The notes under the pieces: model-generated | The model's database searches: none | What the model was told of the DNA's origin: nothing | What the model saw: the letters and a program-made list of their open reading frames with translations, nothing else | Origin: Geomicrobium sp. JCM 19038 | Lineage (GTDB): Bacteria > Bacillota > Bacilli > Bacillales > Marinococcaceae | Assembly (NCBI RefSeq): GCF_000698125.1 | Contig: NZ_BAXA01000008.1 | Span: 110,062-174,061, forward strand | Reading direction: 5' to 3' | Length of the DNA stretch: 64,000 nucleotides | In this document: positions 18,313-25,689 of the stretch, piece after piece | How positions within the stretch are numbered: the stretch's first letter is position 1 | How the letters are laid out: every line of letters begins with the position of its first letter | Made by a program: the position numbers and the translations under genes

Positions 18313-18746
18313 TGACAGAAGAGGGGTATGTGTATGCAGCATCACTAAATGATGAGCTCACACACGTTATTCCAACCGAATGGTATGATACAATTTTAAT
18401 TGAAAGCTTAGGGACGCCAAGACAATGGTTTCATCATTTAATACGAGTACGAGAAGTATACCGAAGCTCTTTATTTACGGGTGAAGTCGTCTTTCCAGGA
18501 AAACCAATTCCAGATGACATTGACGTAAAAACAATGCTAAAAGCAAGCAGTGAGCGTCTAGCGGAAGCGTTTATGTATTCAGAGCGGATGTCTGTGAAGT
18601 ACGATGGCAAAACGTTGTCAATCTCTGAGCTGATTTCGACTGCCATTCAACACGAAGGAATTCATACAGGACAATATTATGTCGCATTAAAGCATGCCGG
18701 GCTTGATGTGCCAAAGCGCTGGCAACAGGATTGGGCAATGAGTTAG
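18312..18746 (+). CDS. DinB-superfamily protein
   Basis: A 144-residue four-helix protein of the DinB/YfiT type. Family marks are the early PRQWFHHLIRVREVYRSSL and the late ISTAIQHEGIHTGQYYVALKHAG, which supply three histidines positioned as metal ligands. Members include thiol-S-transferases that use bacillithiol and proteins of unknown role. The ATG shares its A with the TGA of ltaE (TGATG), and GGAGG lies 11 bases before it inside ltaE, so translation is coupled. Its presence in a chain with mqnB-mqnD is not explained by the known pathway. Confidence 0.8.
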   Translation: MTEEGYVYAASLNDELTHVIPTEWYDTILIESLGTPRQWFHHLIRVREVYRSSLFTGEVVFPGKPIPDDIDVKTMLKASSERLAEAFMYSERMSVKYDGKTLSISELISTAIQHEGIHTGQYYVALKHAGLDVPKRWQQDWAMS

Positions 18747-18757
18747 GAGAAAACCAT

Positions 18758-19375
18758 ATGCGTAGAATTTTAATAATGACTGCAGTTGAAGCTGAGCGAG
18801 AAGCCGTAAAAGCAGGATTACGTGAAGATGTTAATGTGACGGTTGAACTTGCGGGTGTAGGACCTGCACAAGCAGCTGCTCGTACTGCCGTACAACTAGC
18901 TAAACAAAATTACGATCTTGTGATTAACGCAGGCATTGCAGGTGGATTTAGAGAGAAAGTACAATTGGAAGACATTGTCGTCTCAACGACCATTCAGGCG
19001 GCTGATTTGGGTGCTGACACAGGAGAGCAATTTATCCCAGTGGAAGAGCTTGGATTTGGCTCATCACGCATTGAATGTTTAGGAAGTGAAGTGGATCGCT
19101 TTCGCGAACTGGAGAATGTTTTTACAGGCAGAATTATTACGAAATCGACGGTGACAGGTACGGACGAAGAGGCAAAGCGATTGCAAGCAAGGTATGAAGA
19201 TGCTGTTGCAGAAGGAATGGAAGGATTCGGGGTTGCGACTGCAGCGGAAGAGTTTGGTGTACCTGTCCTTGAAGTTCGTGCCATATCGAATTACATAGGA
19301 AAACGCGAGCGTGACAAATGGAAAATAAAAGAAGCGTTGGCTTCATTGAAACAAGTGATGGAGGTTGTACGATGA
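18758..19375 (+). CDS. mqnB: Futalosine hydrolase
   Basis: Nucleoside-phosphorylase-fold hydrolase that splits futalosine into hypoxanthine and dehypoxanthinyl futalosine in the alternative menaquinone pathway. 205 residues. Visible: LIMTAVEAEREAVKAGL, LAGVGPAQAAARTAVQLA, VINAGIAGGFREKVQLEDIVVS, the GADTGEQF segment typical of MqnB and EGMEGFGVATAAEEFGVPVLEVRAISNYIG, with the catalytic acidic residues of MTA/SAH-nucleosidase relatives. The start ATG at 18758 has TAGGAGA. Its last four bases overlap mqnD (ATGA), which strongly supports MqnB over a plain MTA nucleosidase. Confidence 0.93.
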   Translation: MRRILIMTAVEAEREAVKAGLREDVNVTVELAGVGPAQAAARTAVQLAKQNYDLVINAGIAGGFREKVQLEDIVVSTTIQAADLGADTGEQFIPVEELGFGSSRIECLGSEVDRFRELENVFTGRIITKSTVTGTDEEAKRLQARYEDAVAEGMEGFGVATAAEEFGVPVLEVRAISNYIGKRERDKWKIKEALASLKQVMEVVR

Positions 19376-20208
19376 AAATTGCCTATTCACCATGTCCAAA
19401 CGATACGTATGTGTTTCATGCACTTACACATCAGCTTATTGAAAATACGCCAACGTTTGATGTCTCCTATGCAGACATTGACGTGACGAATACGTGGGCG
19501 ATTGAAGGAGATCCACATGATCATGATGTGATGAAGATCTCGTTTGCGGCACTTCCGTATGTCTTAGATGAGTATCAACTGCTGTCATGTGGAGGAGCAC
19601 TTGGACGTGGTTGTGGTCCCCTTCTACTTACGAAAGAAGAAACAAGCCCACAAACGTTATCTGTAAAACGTGTAGCAGTACCAAGTGATCGTTCAACAGC
19701 ATACATGTTGTTCAGATTATGGGCACGTCAGAAGATAGATGCTAACATTAAAGAAATTGTTGTCATGCCATTTCATGACATAATGCCAGCTGTTCAAGCC
19801 GGAACCGTCGATGCAGGCCTAGTCATTCATGAAGCGCGATTTACGTATCAAGAGTATGGCTTACACAAACTGGTCGATTTAGGCGAGTGGTGGGAAGAAG
19901 ATACAGGCGCACCTATTCCGTTAGGGGCGATCATTGCGAAGAAAGGATTAGATCATGAACAGATTGAGTCTTGGATTCGTCAGTCCGTTGACTATGCGAA
20001 TGAGCATCCTGAGTCTTCGAAAGACTACGTCATGGAACATGCGCAAGAAATGAGCGAAGACGTCGCACGTTCACACATTGATCTTTACGTGAACGAATTT
20101 ACGAAAGACTTAGGGGTCGACGGCTACAAAGCGATTCGCGAATTGCTGCTTCGGGCAGCGGATGAAGGGATCGTTCCTAAGCCTGATTTACGTGGAATTA
20201 GTCGTTAA
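19372..20208 (+). CDS. mqnD: 1,4-dihydroxy-6-naphthoate synthase
   Basis: Enzyme of the futalosine pathway that converts cyclic dehypoxanthinyl futalosine to 1,4-dihydroxy-6-naphthoate. 278 residues with a periplasmic-binding-protein fold: MKIAYSPCPNDTYVFHALTH at the N-terminus, DIDVTNTWAIEGDPHDHDVMKISFAALPYVLDEYQLLSCGGALGRGCGPLL, the catalytic-type His in GLVIHEARFTYQEYGL and DLGEWWEEDTGAPIPLGAI. It starts inside the mqnB stop. Other pathway genes (mqnA, mqnC, mqnE) are not in the window. The pathway is known from some Bacillaceae such as Bacillus halodurans. Confidence 0.95.
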   Translation: MKIAYSPCPNDTYVFHALTHQLIENTPTFDVSYADIDVTNTWAIEGDPHDHDVMKISFAALPYVLDEYQLLSCGGALGRGCGPLLLTKEETSPQTLSVKRVAVPSDRSTAYMLFRLWARQKIDANIKEIVVMPFHDIMPAVQAGTVDAGLVIHEARFTYQEYGLHKLVDLGEWWEEDTGAPIPLGAIIAKKGLDHEQIESWIRQSVDYANEHPESSKDYVMEHAQEMSEDVARSHIDLYVNEFTKDLGVDGYKAIRELLLRAADEGIVPKPDLRGISR

Positions 20209-20326
20209 AAAAAGCAGGGGTAGTCGCTCTCCGTCGTGGTTGTTGTCTTCGAAGTCGCAACATAAAACCTCAGAATCGCTTTATAGACGAACCGAACCCT
20301 AAAATCAAACCGATCTTAATACATTG

Positions 20327-20351
20327 AGCAGAGTTGATCTCTGCTTTTTTT
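20327..20351 (+). terminator. Terminator downstream of mqnD
   Basis: AGCAGAG / CTCTGCT arms with a 5-base loop and seven Ts. The 118 bp between the mqnD stop and this hairpin hold no ORF or motif that I recognise; an A-rich AGCAGG just after the stop could pair with the same CTGCT over a distance. Confidence 0.82.
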
Positions 20352-20370
20352 CATGTGCAAAGACATATGA

Positions 20371-20392
20371 TATGATAATTCAAACGTTTGAA
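20371..20392 (+). promoter_or_regulatory. Extended -10 promoter and palindrome before rlmA
   Basis: TGA-TATGAT (20368-20376) is an extended -10 box; the -35 region is poor. Two bases after it begins the perfect 14-bp palindrome TTCAAACGTTTGAA (20379-20392), placed where a repressor would cover the start point. Confidence 0.5.
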
Positions 20393-20404
20393 CGAAGGTG
20401 AACA

Positions 20405-21255
20405 ATGAAGAAAATCGACATTGCAGTAGAGCTTTATCAAAAAAACGCTGGACTTTTCCGCTGTCCAATTTGTCTTGAAGCCATTGAGATTATGGAAAGA
20501 AGCTTAGTGTGTTCTAAGCAACATTCCTTTGATCTTGCCAAAAAAGGCTATATTCACTTGCTTAAAAAGTCAATGGATAGTGACTATACGAAAGAGATGT
20601 TTCAATCACGGCGCGCATCTATGACTTAGGGTTGTTCCAGCAAGTGTTAGATGAGATGGAAGCGCTCATCGCTACACATGTAAGAGATGAAGAACTAAGT
20701 ATTCTTGATATTGGATGTGGAGAGGGAAGCCATTTAAGAAGGATTGTTGAGAAATTCCATACGAGCGTCGGTGTAGGTCTTGATTCGTCAAAAGAGGGAA
20801 TCGCACTCGCAACAAGTCAAATGGACCGTCTGTTATGGACGGTTGCGAATGTAGAAGAATTACCAATCGCAACCGATTCTATCGACGTCGTTCTTAATAT
20901 ATTTTCACCGCTTAATAGTCGTGAATTTACAAGAGTACTAAAGCCTGACGGGGTAATTATTAAGGCAATTCCTGGTAAGCGGTATTTACAAGAACTTCGA
21001 GATGAACTGTACGGTGAAAAAGGGCGTTCCCTTGATACGACGGATGCGATTACGAATTATGCGAAACGCTTTGAAGTATTGGAACATCGATCAGTTTACG
21101 AACAACTTGAAGTCAAACGTGAGCATATTCCCGCTTTAATTGATATGACACCTGCATCCTGGGATGCGACCGCTGAACAAAAACAAGTGTTACAAAGCTT
21201 TGAACAATTAAACGTAACGGTAGATGTGGAACTATTCATCGCGAAAATAAATTGA
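20405..21255 (+). CDS. rlmA: 23S rRNA (guanine-N1)-methyltransferase RlmA type, frameshifted
   Basis: SAM-dependent methyltransferase that modifies a guanine in helix 35 of 23S rRNA (G745 or G748 in family members; the member here cannot be assigned). The N-terminal zinc site is visible: FRCPICLEAIE, then CSKQHSFDLAKKGYIHLL. The SAM domain has LDIGCGEGSHLRRI, VGLDSSKEGIALA and VLNIFSPLNSREFTRVLKPDGVIIKAIPG. The frame breaks near 20616; one restored base gives SRRAIYDLGLFQQVLDEM and 283 residues. GAAGGTG precedes the ATG. Known family members can affect macrolide/tylosin sensitivity. Confidence 0.88.
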
Positions 21256-21280
21256 CATTGAGAATCATTTTCAATATGAT
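21252..21280 (+). promoter_or_regulatory. Strong sigma-A promoter with embedded Fur box
   Basis: TTGACA at 21252-21257, exactly 17 bases, then TATGAT at 21275-21280. The spacer is filled by TGAGAAT-C-ATTTTCA (21259-21273), a 7-1-7 inverted repeat matching the Bacillus Fur consensus TGATAATnATTATCA with one mismatch per arm; the outer symmetry extends to 9-1-9 (21257-21275). The -35 box overlaps the rlmA stop codon. Iron-dependent repression by Fur is a direct prediction. Confidence 0.88.
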
Positions 21281-21351
21281 AAGTATACGGGGTGAATACT
21301 TAATTGTATTGATATGATTGCCTAAACGTTTAGCATGATTTTGGAGCTCAT

Positions 21352-21420
21352 ATGCTTCAAGGAATGGCTATTCATAACGTGCAACGTGATGACTTGAATG
21401 AACACAGTACATCTTTGTGA
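21352..21420 (+). CDS. 22-residue small ORF in the Fur-controlled transcript
   Basis: ATG at 21352 with TTGGAG five bases before it and a TGA at 21418-21420. The peptide begins MLQGMAIHNVQRDD and ends NEHSTSL; it is polar, near neutral, with no membrane segment and no cysteine. The only supports for translation are the ribosome binding site, the promoter upstream and the terminator 16 bases downstream; the ORF is short enough to arise by chance. Confidence 0.45.
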   Translation: MLQGMAIHNVQRDDLNEHSTSL

Positions 21421-21436
21421 TGACTGTATACGTAAT

Positions 21437-21476
21437 GAAAGTTCCTGCCGATTATCGGTTGGGGCTTTCTTTTTTT
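21437..21476 (+). terminator. Strong terminator of the Fur-controlled transcript
   Basis: Fifteen-base stem (21437-21451 with 21455-21469, one T-T mismatch and several G-T pairs), three-base loop TTA, then seven Ts. Confidence 0.92.
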
Positions 21477-21569
21477 GTAAATGTTGTTAAGAACAACTAA
21501 ACATTGAATCAATTAATATATCTGTTAAAGAAGATCAGATACAATAGAAGGTGACGGAGGGTGATAAAG

Positions 21570-22112
21570 ATGAAACAAAGAATAGCCTTTGATATGGATG
21601 AGGTCATGGCAGATCTCATTTCTGAACTTCTTGAGCGTTACAATGAGCGTTTTGAAGACACGTTGACCGTTCAAGATTTAAAAGCACAAAAACTTCGAGC
21701 AGTGCGTCCGCATCATACGAAAGAAATCTATGAGATTCTACAAGAACCAGGTTTCTTCGCATCGCTTGATGTGATGCCAGATGCCGTTGAAGTTATGAAA
21801 GAGCTACATGATCATTACGAAATCTTTATTGCGACAGCAGCAATGGAAGTTCCGACTTCGTTTTCGGAGAAATTTTACTGGTTGCGTGAACACTTTCCAT
21901 TCTTAAATCCACAAAATTTCGTCTTCTGTGGTGACAAGAGCATTATTCACGCTGATTACCTCGTTGACGACCACCCTGATAAACTGGAGTCTTTCTCCGG
22001 GGAAAGCATTATGTATACGGCGTTTCACAATGTCAACGATTCAAGGTTTAAGCGCGTAGACAATTGGCAAGAGTTACGTGCGTTCTTTTTACCTGCAACG
22101 GTTAAGAGCTAA
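21570..22112 (+). CDS. 5'(3')-deoxyribonucleotidase (NT5C family, HAD fold)
   Basis: HAD-superfamily phosphatase of 180 residues that would dephosphorylate deoxynucleoside monophosphates. The nucleophile motif is FDMDEVMADL (Asp-x-Asp), motif II is in IFIATAAMEVPTSFSEKFYWLREHFPF, and motif IV is the DYLVDDHPDKLESF acid pair. The family is called 5' nucleotidase, deoxy (pyrimidine), type C. The ATG at 21570 follows GGAGGGTGA. It stands alone with its own terminator. Physiological substrate not determined by sequence. Confidence 0.87.
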   Translation: MKQRIAFDMDEVMADLISELLERYNERFEDTLTVQDLKAQKLRAVRPHHTKEIYEILQEPGFFASLDVMPDAVEVMKELHDHYEIFIATAAMEVPTSFSEKFYWLREHFPFLNPQNFVFCGDKSIIHADYLVDDHPDKLESFSGESIMYTAFHNVNDSRFKRVDNWQELRAFFLPATVKS

Positions 22113-22149
22113 GAGGTTTCAATTAGATGACCAATTCGATCCAATGGTA

Positions 22150-22181
22150 GGCATAGCTCGTCATGAGCTATGCCTTTTCTT
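22150..22181 (+). terminator. Terminator after the nucleotidase
   Basis: Perfect GGCATAGCTC / GAGCTATGCC arms, 5-base loop, T-rich tail. Confidence 0.9.
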
Positions 22182-22272
22182 TTGTTATCGATTGTGACAG
22201 TCGCGTGTATTCAGCTAACGCATCAAAAAACTTCGTCCAATGAGTAAAGGACGGAGCATCGTAAGCTTCTAA

Positions 22273-23346
22273 TTATACGATTTGTAGGCTTTTCGGGTAT
22301 TGTGTAAGAACGAGCGGGCCGTTATTCGTAACAATAAGATCGTCTTCAATACGTACGCCAATATTTTCGAGTAGATAAATACCAGGCTCAACGGTTAATG
22401 CCATACCTTCTTGGAGAAGTTGGCTGTTCATACCGTGCATTGAAGGTTCCTCGTGTACTTCAATGCCGAGCCCGTGGCCGAGTCGATGAGTGAAGTACTC
22501 TCCATAACCTGCTTGTGTAATGAGGGAGCGAGCGGCGTCATCAGTGTCTTGGATCGGTGCATCTACAATGCACGCGTTAATCCCAGCAACGTTTGCAGCA
22601 AGAACGGTTTCGTAGACTTCTTGATGTTCTTTCGATGGTTCACCGAAGAAGACCGTGCGCGTAATGTCAGAAGCGTACCCTTCATAATAAACACCGAGGT
22701 CCATTAAGACAGCATCGCCGCGTTTTAATGGGGTTGTGCCTGGGCTACCATGTGGATCTGCTGCGTTTTTGCCAAACAACACGACAGGCTCAAAGCTCAT
22801 TTTCGAGATGCCTTCTTGTTTTAATCCAGATTCAATGGCTTGAATAATCTCCAGTTCTGTTACGCCTTCTTTAAGGGCGGCAACACCAAGTTCTACTGCT
22901 CTGTCAGCATAATGAGCAGCTTTTTGTAGCAATTCAATTTCTTCTTCGTTCTTCTGGAGACGCATGCCAAGCAATTCATTGTCAATCGATGTCGTTTCGA
23001 TGTTGCGATGCGTATTGGTAAGTTTACGTAAGCGAGCAACTGTGACGTGTTCTTCTTCAATGGCTAAAGTAGTCAGTGACGGGAATTTATCAAATGGATT
23101 TTCGGTATCATCATACCCGGTAATATCATGCGTCCAGCCTGCTGCTCTTGCTAAATTCATTTCCATGTTTGGACAAATGATCATTGGCTTTCGACCGTCA
23201 GAGAACAAAAGTAAGCCTAAGAAACGTTCTTTCGGATCGCAGTAAAAACCAGTTAAATAAAAGACATTCGCTGTTGATGTGACGAGTATAGCGTCTAAGT
23301 TTTGTTGTTGTGCAAAGGTTTCAAGTTGTTGTAGTCGAGTTTGCAA
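22273..23346 (-). CDS. M24 family Xaa-Pro peptidase
   Basis: Metallopeptidase of 357 residues cleaving Xaa-Pro bonds (aminopeptidase P or proline dipeptidase class). N-terminal creatinase-like domain up to about residue 120, with LVTSTANVFYLTGFYCDPKERFLGLLLF. The pita-bread domain has all five metal ligands: Asp in VLMDLGVYYEGYASDITRTVFFG (two), His in HRLGHGLGIEVHEEPSM, Glu in LTVEPGIYL and Glu in GVRIEDDLIVT. The start is a TTG at 23346 with AAGGTGA upstream. Similar to YqhT/YkvY of Bacillus subtilis; which of the two activities it has is not clear. Confidence 0.92.
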   Translation of the reverse strand: MQTRLQQLETFAQQQNLDAILVTSTANVFYLTGFYCDPKERFLGLLLFSDGRKPMIICPNMEMNLARAAGWTHDITGYDDTENPFDKFPSLTTLAIEEEHVTVARLRKLTNTHRNIETTSIDNELLGMRLQKNEEEIELLQKAAHYADRAVELGVAALKEGVTELEIIQAIESGLKQEGISKMSFEPVVLFGKNAADPHGSPGTTPLKRGDAVLMDLGVYYEGYASDITRTVFFGEPSKEHQEVYETVLAANVAGINACIVDAPIQDTDDAARSLITQAGYGEYFTHRLGHGLGIEVHEEPSMHGMNSQLLQEGMALTVEPGIYLLENIGVRIEDDLIVTNNGPLVLTQYPKSLQIV

Positions 23347-23450
23347 AATCTGTCACCTTCTCTTTTATTTTCTTTAAGCGTACTAAAAACGTGAACTTTC
23401 AGCAAGTTCATGCTTGCTTAAAAGATTGAAAAGTTAGATAATAAAGAGGG

Positions 23451-23655
23451 GTGTTCACACTGCGCAGAATTGGCGAACGACTGTATATGTCTGGCATGGG
23501 TCTCGGTGCAGTAGCAGTAGGTATCGCATTTTTTTTCTATGCTTGAGGCTCCCGGGACACAAGCGCATTGGAGTTTAGTCATTATCATTCTTATTGCTGC
23601 TGGTGTAAGTTTTAGTGGATTGATTTTACAGAATAACATCAAGGATGAAGCTTAA
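23451..23655 (+). CDS. Small two-helix membrane protein, frame broken at a T8 run
   Basis: A short gene that is easy to miss because its frame shifts at eight Ts (23529-23536). Reading the run as seven or ten Ts joins LRRIGERLYMSGMGLGAVAVGIAFF to SMLEAPGTQAHWSLVIIILIAAGVSFSGLILQNNIKDEA, a protein of about 67 residues with two membrane helices. AGAGGGG lies just upstream; GTG at 23451 is too close to it and CTG at 23460 better spaced, so the start is uncertain. A terminator follows two bases after the stop, which supports a real gene. No family recognised. Confidence 0.6.
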
Positions 23656-23656
23656 G

Positions 23657-23685
23657 CACTACCTTTAAACGGGTAGTGTATTTTT
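23657..23685 (+). terminator. Terminator after the small membrane gene
   Basis: CACTACC / GGTAGTG arms (23657-23663, 23672-23678) and a TATTTTT tail. Confidence 0.8.
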
Positions 23686-23722
23686 ATATACAATAACTAC
23701 ATTTTAAAAAGAGGGATCGTTG

Positions 23723-24574
23723 ATGAAGACACAAGACATCGTAACAAAAGAATGGTTACATGAACATTTATATGATAGCCAGATCGTCATTGTAGATGTG
23801 AGGTTCGATTTAATGGATGAATCGCAGGGACGAAAAGAATATGCAATTGATCATATTCCAGGAGCGATTCATTTCGATTTGAAAAAAGACTTATCCGACG
23901 CGACGAAACCTAAGCAAGAAGGTGGCAGGCATCCATTACCGGATGTTTTATCATTTGTTAAACTCCTCGAGTGCTCTGGTATTAACGAGGAGAAACATGT
24001 CATCGTTTATGATGATCAAAACGGTTCAATTGCAGGAAGGCTATGGTGGCTCCTTCAGTACGTAGGACAACAACGTGTATCAATCCTCGATGAGAACTAT
24101 ACTGCTTGGAAAGATCAAGGCTACCCGGTGACGGATGCAAAGCCGAAGCTTGAAGCTGTCTCGTTCACTCCGTCAATTCAAGCTGATCTTGTGGCGACGA
24201 TGGAAGAAGTGAAACAGAAAAAAGACTTAGAAGACATCTGTCTTGTTGATGCAAGAGCATTTGAACGTTATGCAGGTCAAGTGGAGCCATTAGACCAACA
24301 AGCGGGCCACATTCCTGGTGCGTTGAATCTTTTCTGGAAGGAAAACATAAACGATTCAGGAACTTGGAAAACGAAAGAACAGCTGCAAGACATGTATAAG
24401 CCGTTGAAAGAGAAGAAGGAAGTCATTGTCTATTGTGGTTCTGGAGTGTCTGCTACGGCGAATGTGATTGGTATGCGCCAAGCAGGTATTAACAACGTGA
24501 AGTTATACCCCGGTAGTTGGAGTGAATGGTCCTCGTTTGAAGAAAATCCTGTAGGGACAAAAGACGAAGACTAA
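23723..24574 (+). CDS. Sulfurtransferase (two-domain rhodanese)
   Basis: Thiosulfate/3-mercaptopyruvate sulfurtransferase type enzyme of 283 residues with tandem rhodanese domains. The first, inactive domain has IVDVRFDLMDESQGRKEYAIDHIPGAIHFDL; the second has LVDARAFERYAGQVEPLDQQAGHIPGALNLFW and the catalytic loop VIVYCGSGVSATANVIGM with the active Cys. CGSGVSA is closer to mercaptopyruvate-type enzymes than to CRKGVTA-type thiosulfate enzymes, so SseA-like specificity is likely. GAGGGA precedes the ATG at 23723. Confidence 0.92.
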   Translation: MKTQDIVTKEWLHEHLYDSQIVIVDVRFDLMDESQGRKEYAIDHIPGAIHFDLKKDLSDATKPKQEGGRHPLPDVLSFVKLLECSGINEEKHVIVYDDQNGSIAGRLWWLLQYVGQQRVSILDENYTAWKDQGYPVTDAKPKLEAVSFTPSIQADLVATMEEVKQKKDLEDICLVDARAFERYAGQVEPLDQQAGHIPGALNLFWKENINDSGTWKTKEQLQDMYKPLKEKKEVIVYCGSGVSATANVIGMRQAGINNVKLYPGSWSEWSSFEENPVGTKDED

Positions 24575-24646
24575 TGCCTTTTTCTTATTAATACGTTGTG
24601 AATGGGTATGGATTTCTCTCTTTATGTACTGAAGGGAGATGATCAA

Positions 24647-25183
24647 ATGGTTCGAATTTTTATTGATCCTGGTCACGGTGGGAATGATCCTGGAGCGGTT
24701 GCAAACGGTTTAGAAGAGAAGAACCTCACGTTAGATTTGGCGTTACGACTTCAAGCTTTGCTCGAAGCCGATGAAAATGTAGAGTTGCAGTTGTCGAGAA
24801 GTGATGACAGTGATGTTGGCTTATCGGCAAGAGCACAGTTTGCAAATGACTTTGGTGCGGATTATTTTGTGTCAATACACGTGAATGCAGGTGGAGGAAC
24901 AGGATTTGAATCGTTTATTTATACGTCAGCTCCAACGGAGACAGCCACGTATCAAACGACGGTTCACCAAGCAATTATGCAAGAAATAGACGTCACCGAT
25001 CGCGGTGAGAAAACGGCAAACTTTGCTGTATTAAGAGAGACAGTTATGCCGGCAATTCTTACTGAGAATTTGTTTATCGATACAACTAGTGATGCTGAAC
25101 GGTTAACTGATGATGCGTTTTTACAATCAATTGCACTCGGACATGCGCGAGGCATTGCAGAAATCTTTGGATTAACGATTTAG
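24647..25183 (+). CDS. N-acetylmuramoyl-L-alanine amidase (Amidase_3), catalytic domain only
   Basis: Zinc amidase of 178 residues that cuts the bond between MurNAc and L-Ala in peptidoglycan. Ligands and catalytic residues are visible: His in IFIDPGHGGNDPGA, Glu in GLEEKNLTLDLALRL, His in YFVSIHVNAGGGTGFE and Glu in PAILTENLFIDTTSDAERL. There is no signal peptide and no SH3, SPOR or LysM wall-binding domain, so it is either released by lysis of the mother cell, like CwlC-type sporulation amidases, or depends on another export route. The ATG at 24647 follows AAGGGAGA. Confidence 0.88.
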   Translation: MVRIFIDPGHGGNDPGAVANGLEEKNLTLDLALRLQALLEADENVELQLSRSDDSDVGLSARAQFANDFGADYFVSIHVNAGGGTGFESFIYTSAPTETATYQTTVHQAIMQEIDVTDRGEKTANFAVLRETVMPAILTENLFIDTTSDAERLTDDAFLQSIALGHARGIAEIFGLTI

Positions 25184-25194
25184 CAATGAATAAC

Positions 25195-25237
25195 ACTCCT
25201 TTCAAAGTATACGTATCTACTTTGAAAGGAGTTTTTT
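25195..25237 (+). terminator. Terminator after the amidase
   Basis: Perfect 15-base arms (25195-25209 and 25218-25232) with an 8-base loop and a T run. Confidence 0.92.
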
Positions 25238-25292
25238 GATGAGAAGGCATACGAAGCATCCACCCCAATTCGATCTAGCGATTACTTCTTAG

Positions 25293-25484
25293 TTAACTGT
25301 TTCTACAATGTTTTCGATTAATCTCTTTTATTTCTTTATATATGAGTAGAGTCATTGTGACGATTATGCTAAGTAAAATGATATAAACAGTTTCTACACT
25401 AAGCCCAAACAAAAAAGTATAAAGTGAGAAAAACATCGTCGTAATCGTTCCGAAAATTAATTTAAGAATAAATTTAAAATCCAT
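25293..25484 (-). CDS. Small membrane protein, holin-like topology
   Basis: 63 residues with two hydrophobic helices (about 8-28 and 32-50) and a basic tail KEIKEINRKHCRNS. AAGGAG lies eight bases before the ATG. More AT-rich than neighbours. The size, two-helix form and the nearby amidase would fit a holin-type protein, but there is no sequence evidence for that. It sits alone, convergent to the amidase. Confidence 0.55.
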   Translation of the reverse strand: MDFKFILKLIFGTITTMFFSLYTFLFGLSVETVYIILLSIIVTMTLLIYKEIKEINRKHCRNS

Positions 25485-25689
25485 ATGTAAAACTCCTTCT
25501 GAATTAGTCCATCAGAAATTTATCATTATTGCGAATCAAATACAAGAAAATCTTGGTAGAAAGATGCTCCTGAATTAATAACTACTATTTTCCTTAGCCA
25601 TCGAGACCGTGCAATCGTTAAGAGGAAATCCAACGTTTTTCTAGAACATGTACACAACAACTCTTTCTCTAAAAAGGACGTGAAGCTGG

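Larger units (their letters stand above)
21287..21476 (+). ncRNA. Fur-controlled short transcript (about 190 nt), sRNA and/or peptide mRNA
   Basis: The start is inferred from the promoter at 21252-21280 and the end from an intrinsic terminator at 21437-21476; there is no other gene between. It contains a 12-bp palindrome CTAAACGTTTAG (21322-21333) and a 22-codon ORF with its own ribosome binding site. By analogy, Bacillus subtilis has Fur-repressed small RNA FsrA and small proteins FbpA-C that spare iron; this transcript could be a functional counterpart, but I see no sequence likeness to them. Size and existence are predictions. Confidence 0.65.

Noticed and set aside
25293..25484. Holin-amidase lysis cassette with the gene at 24647
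   Set aside because: The two genes are convergent with a strong terminator between and no phage genes are nearby; topology alone does not support a holin call.
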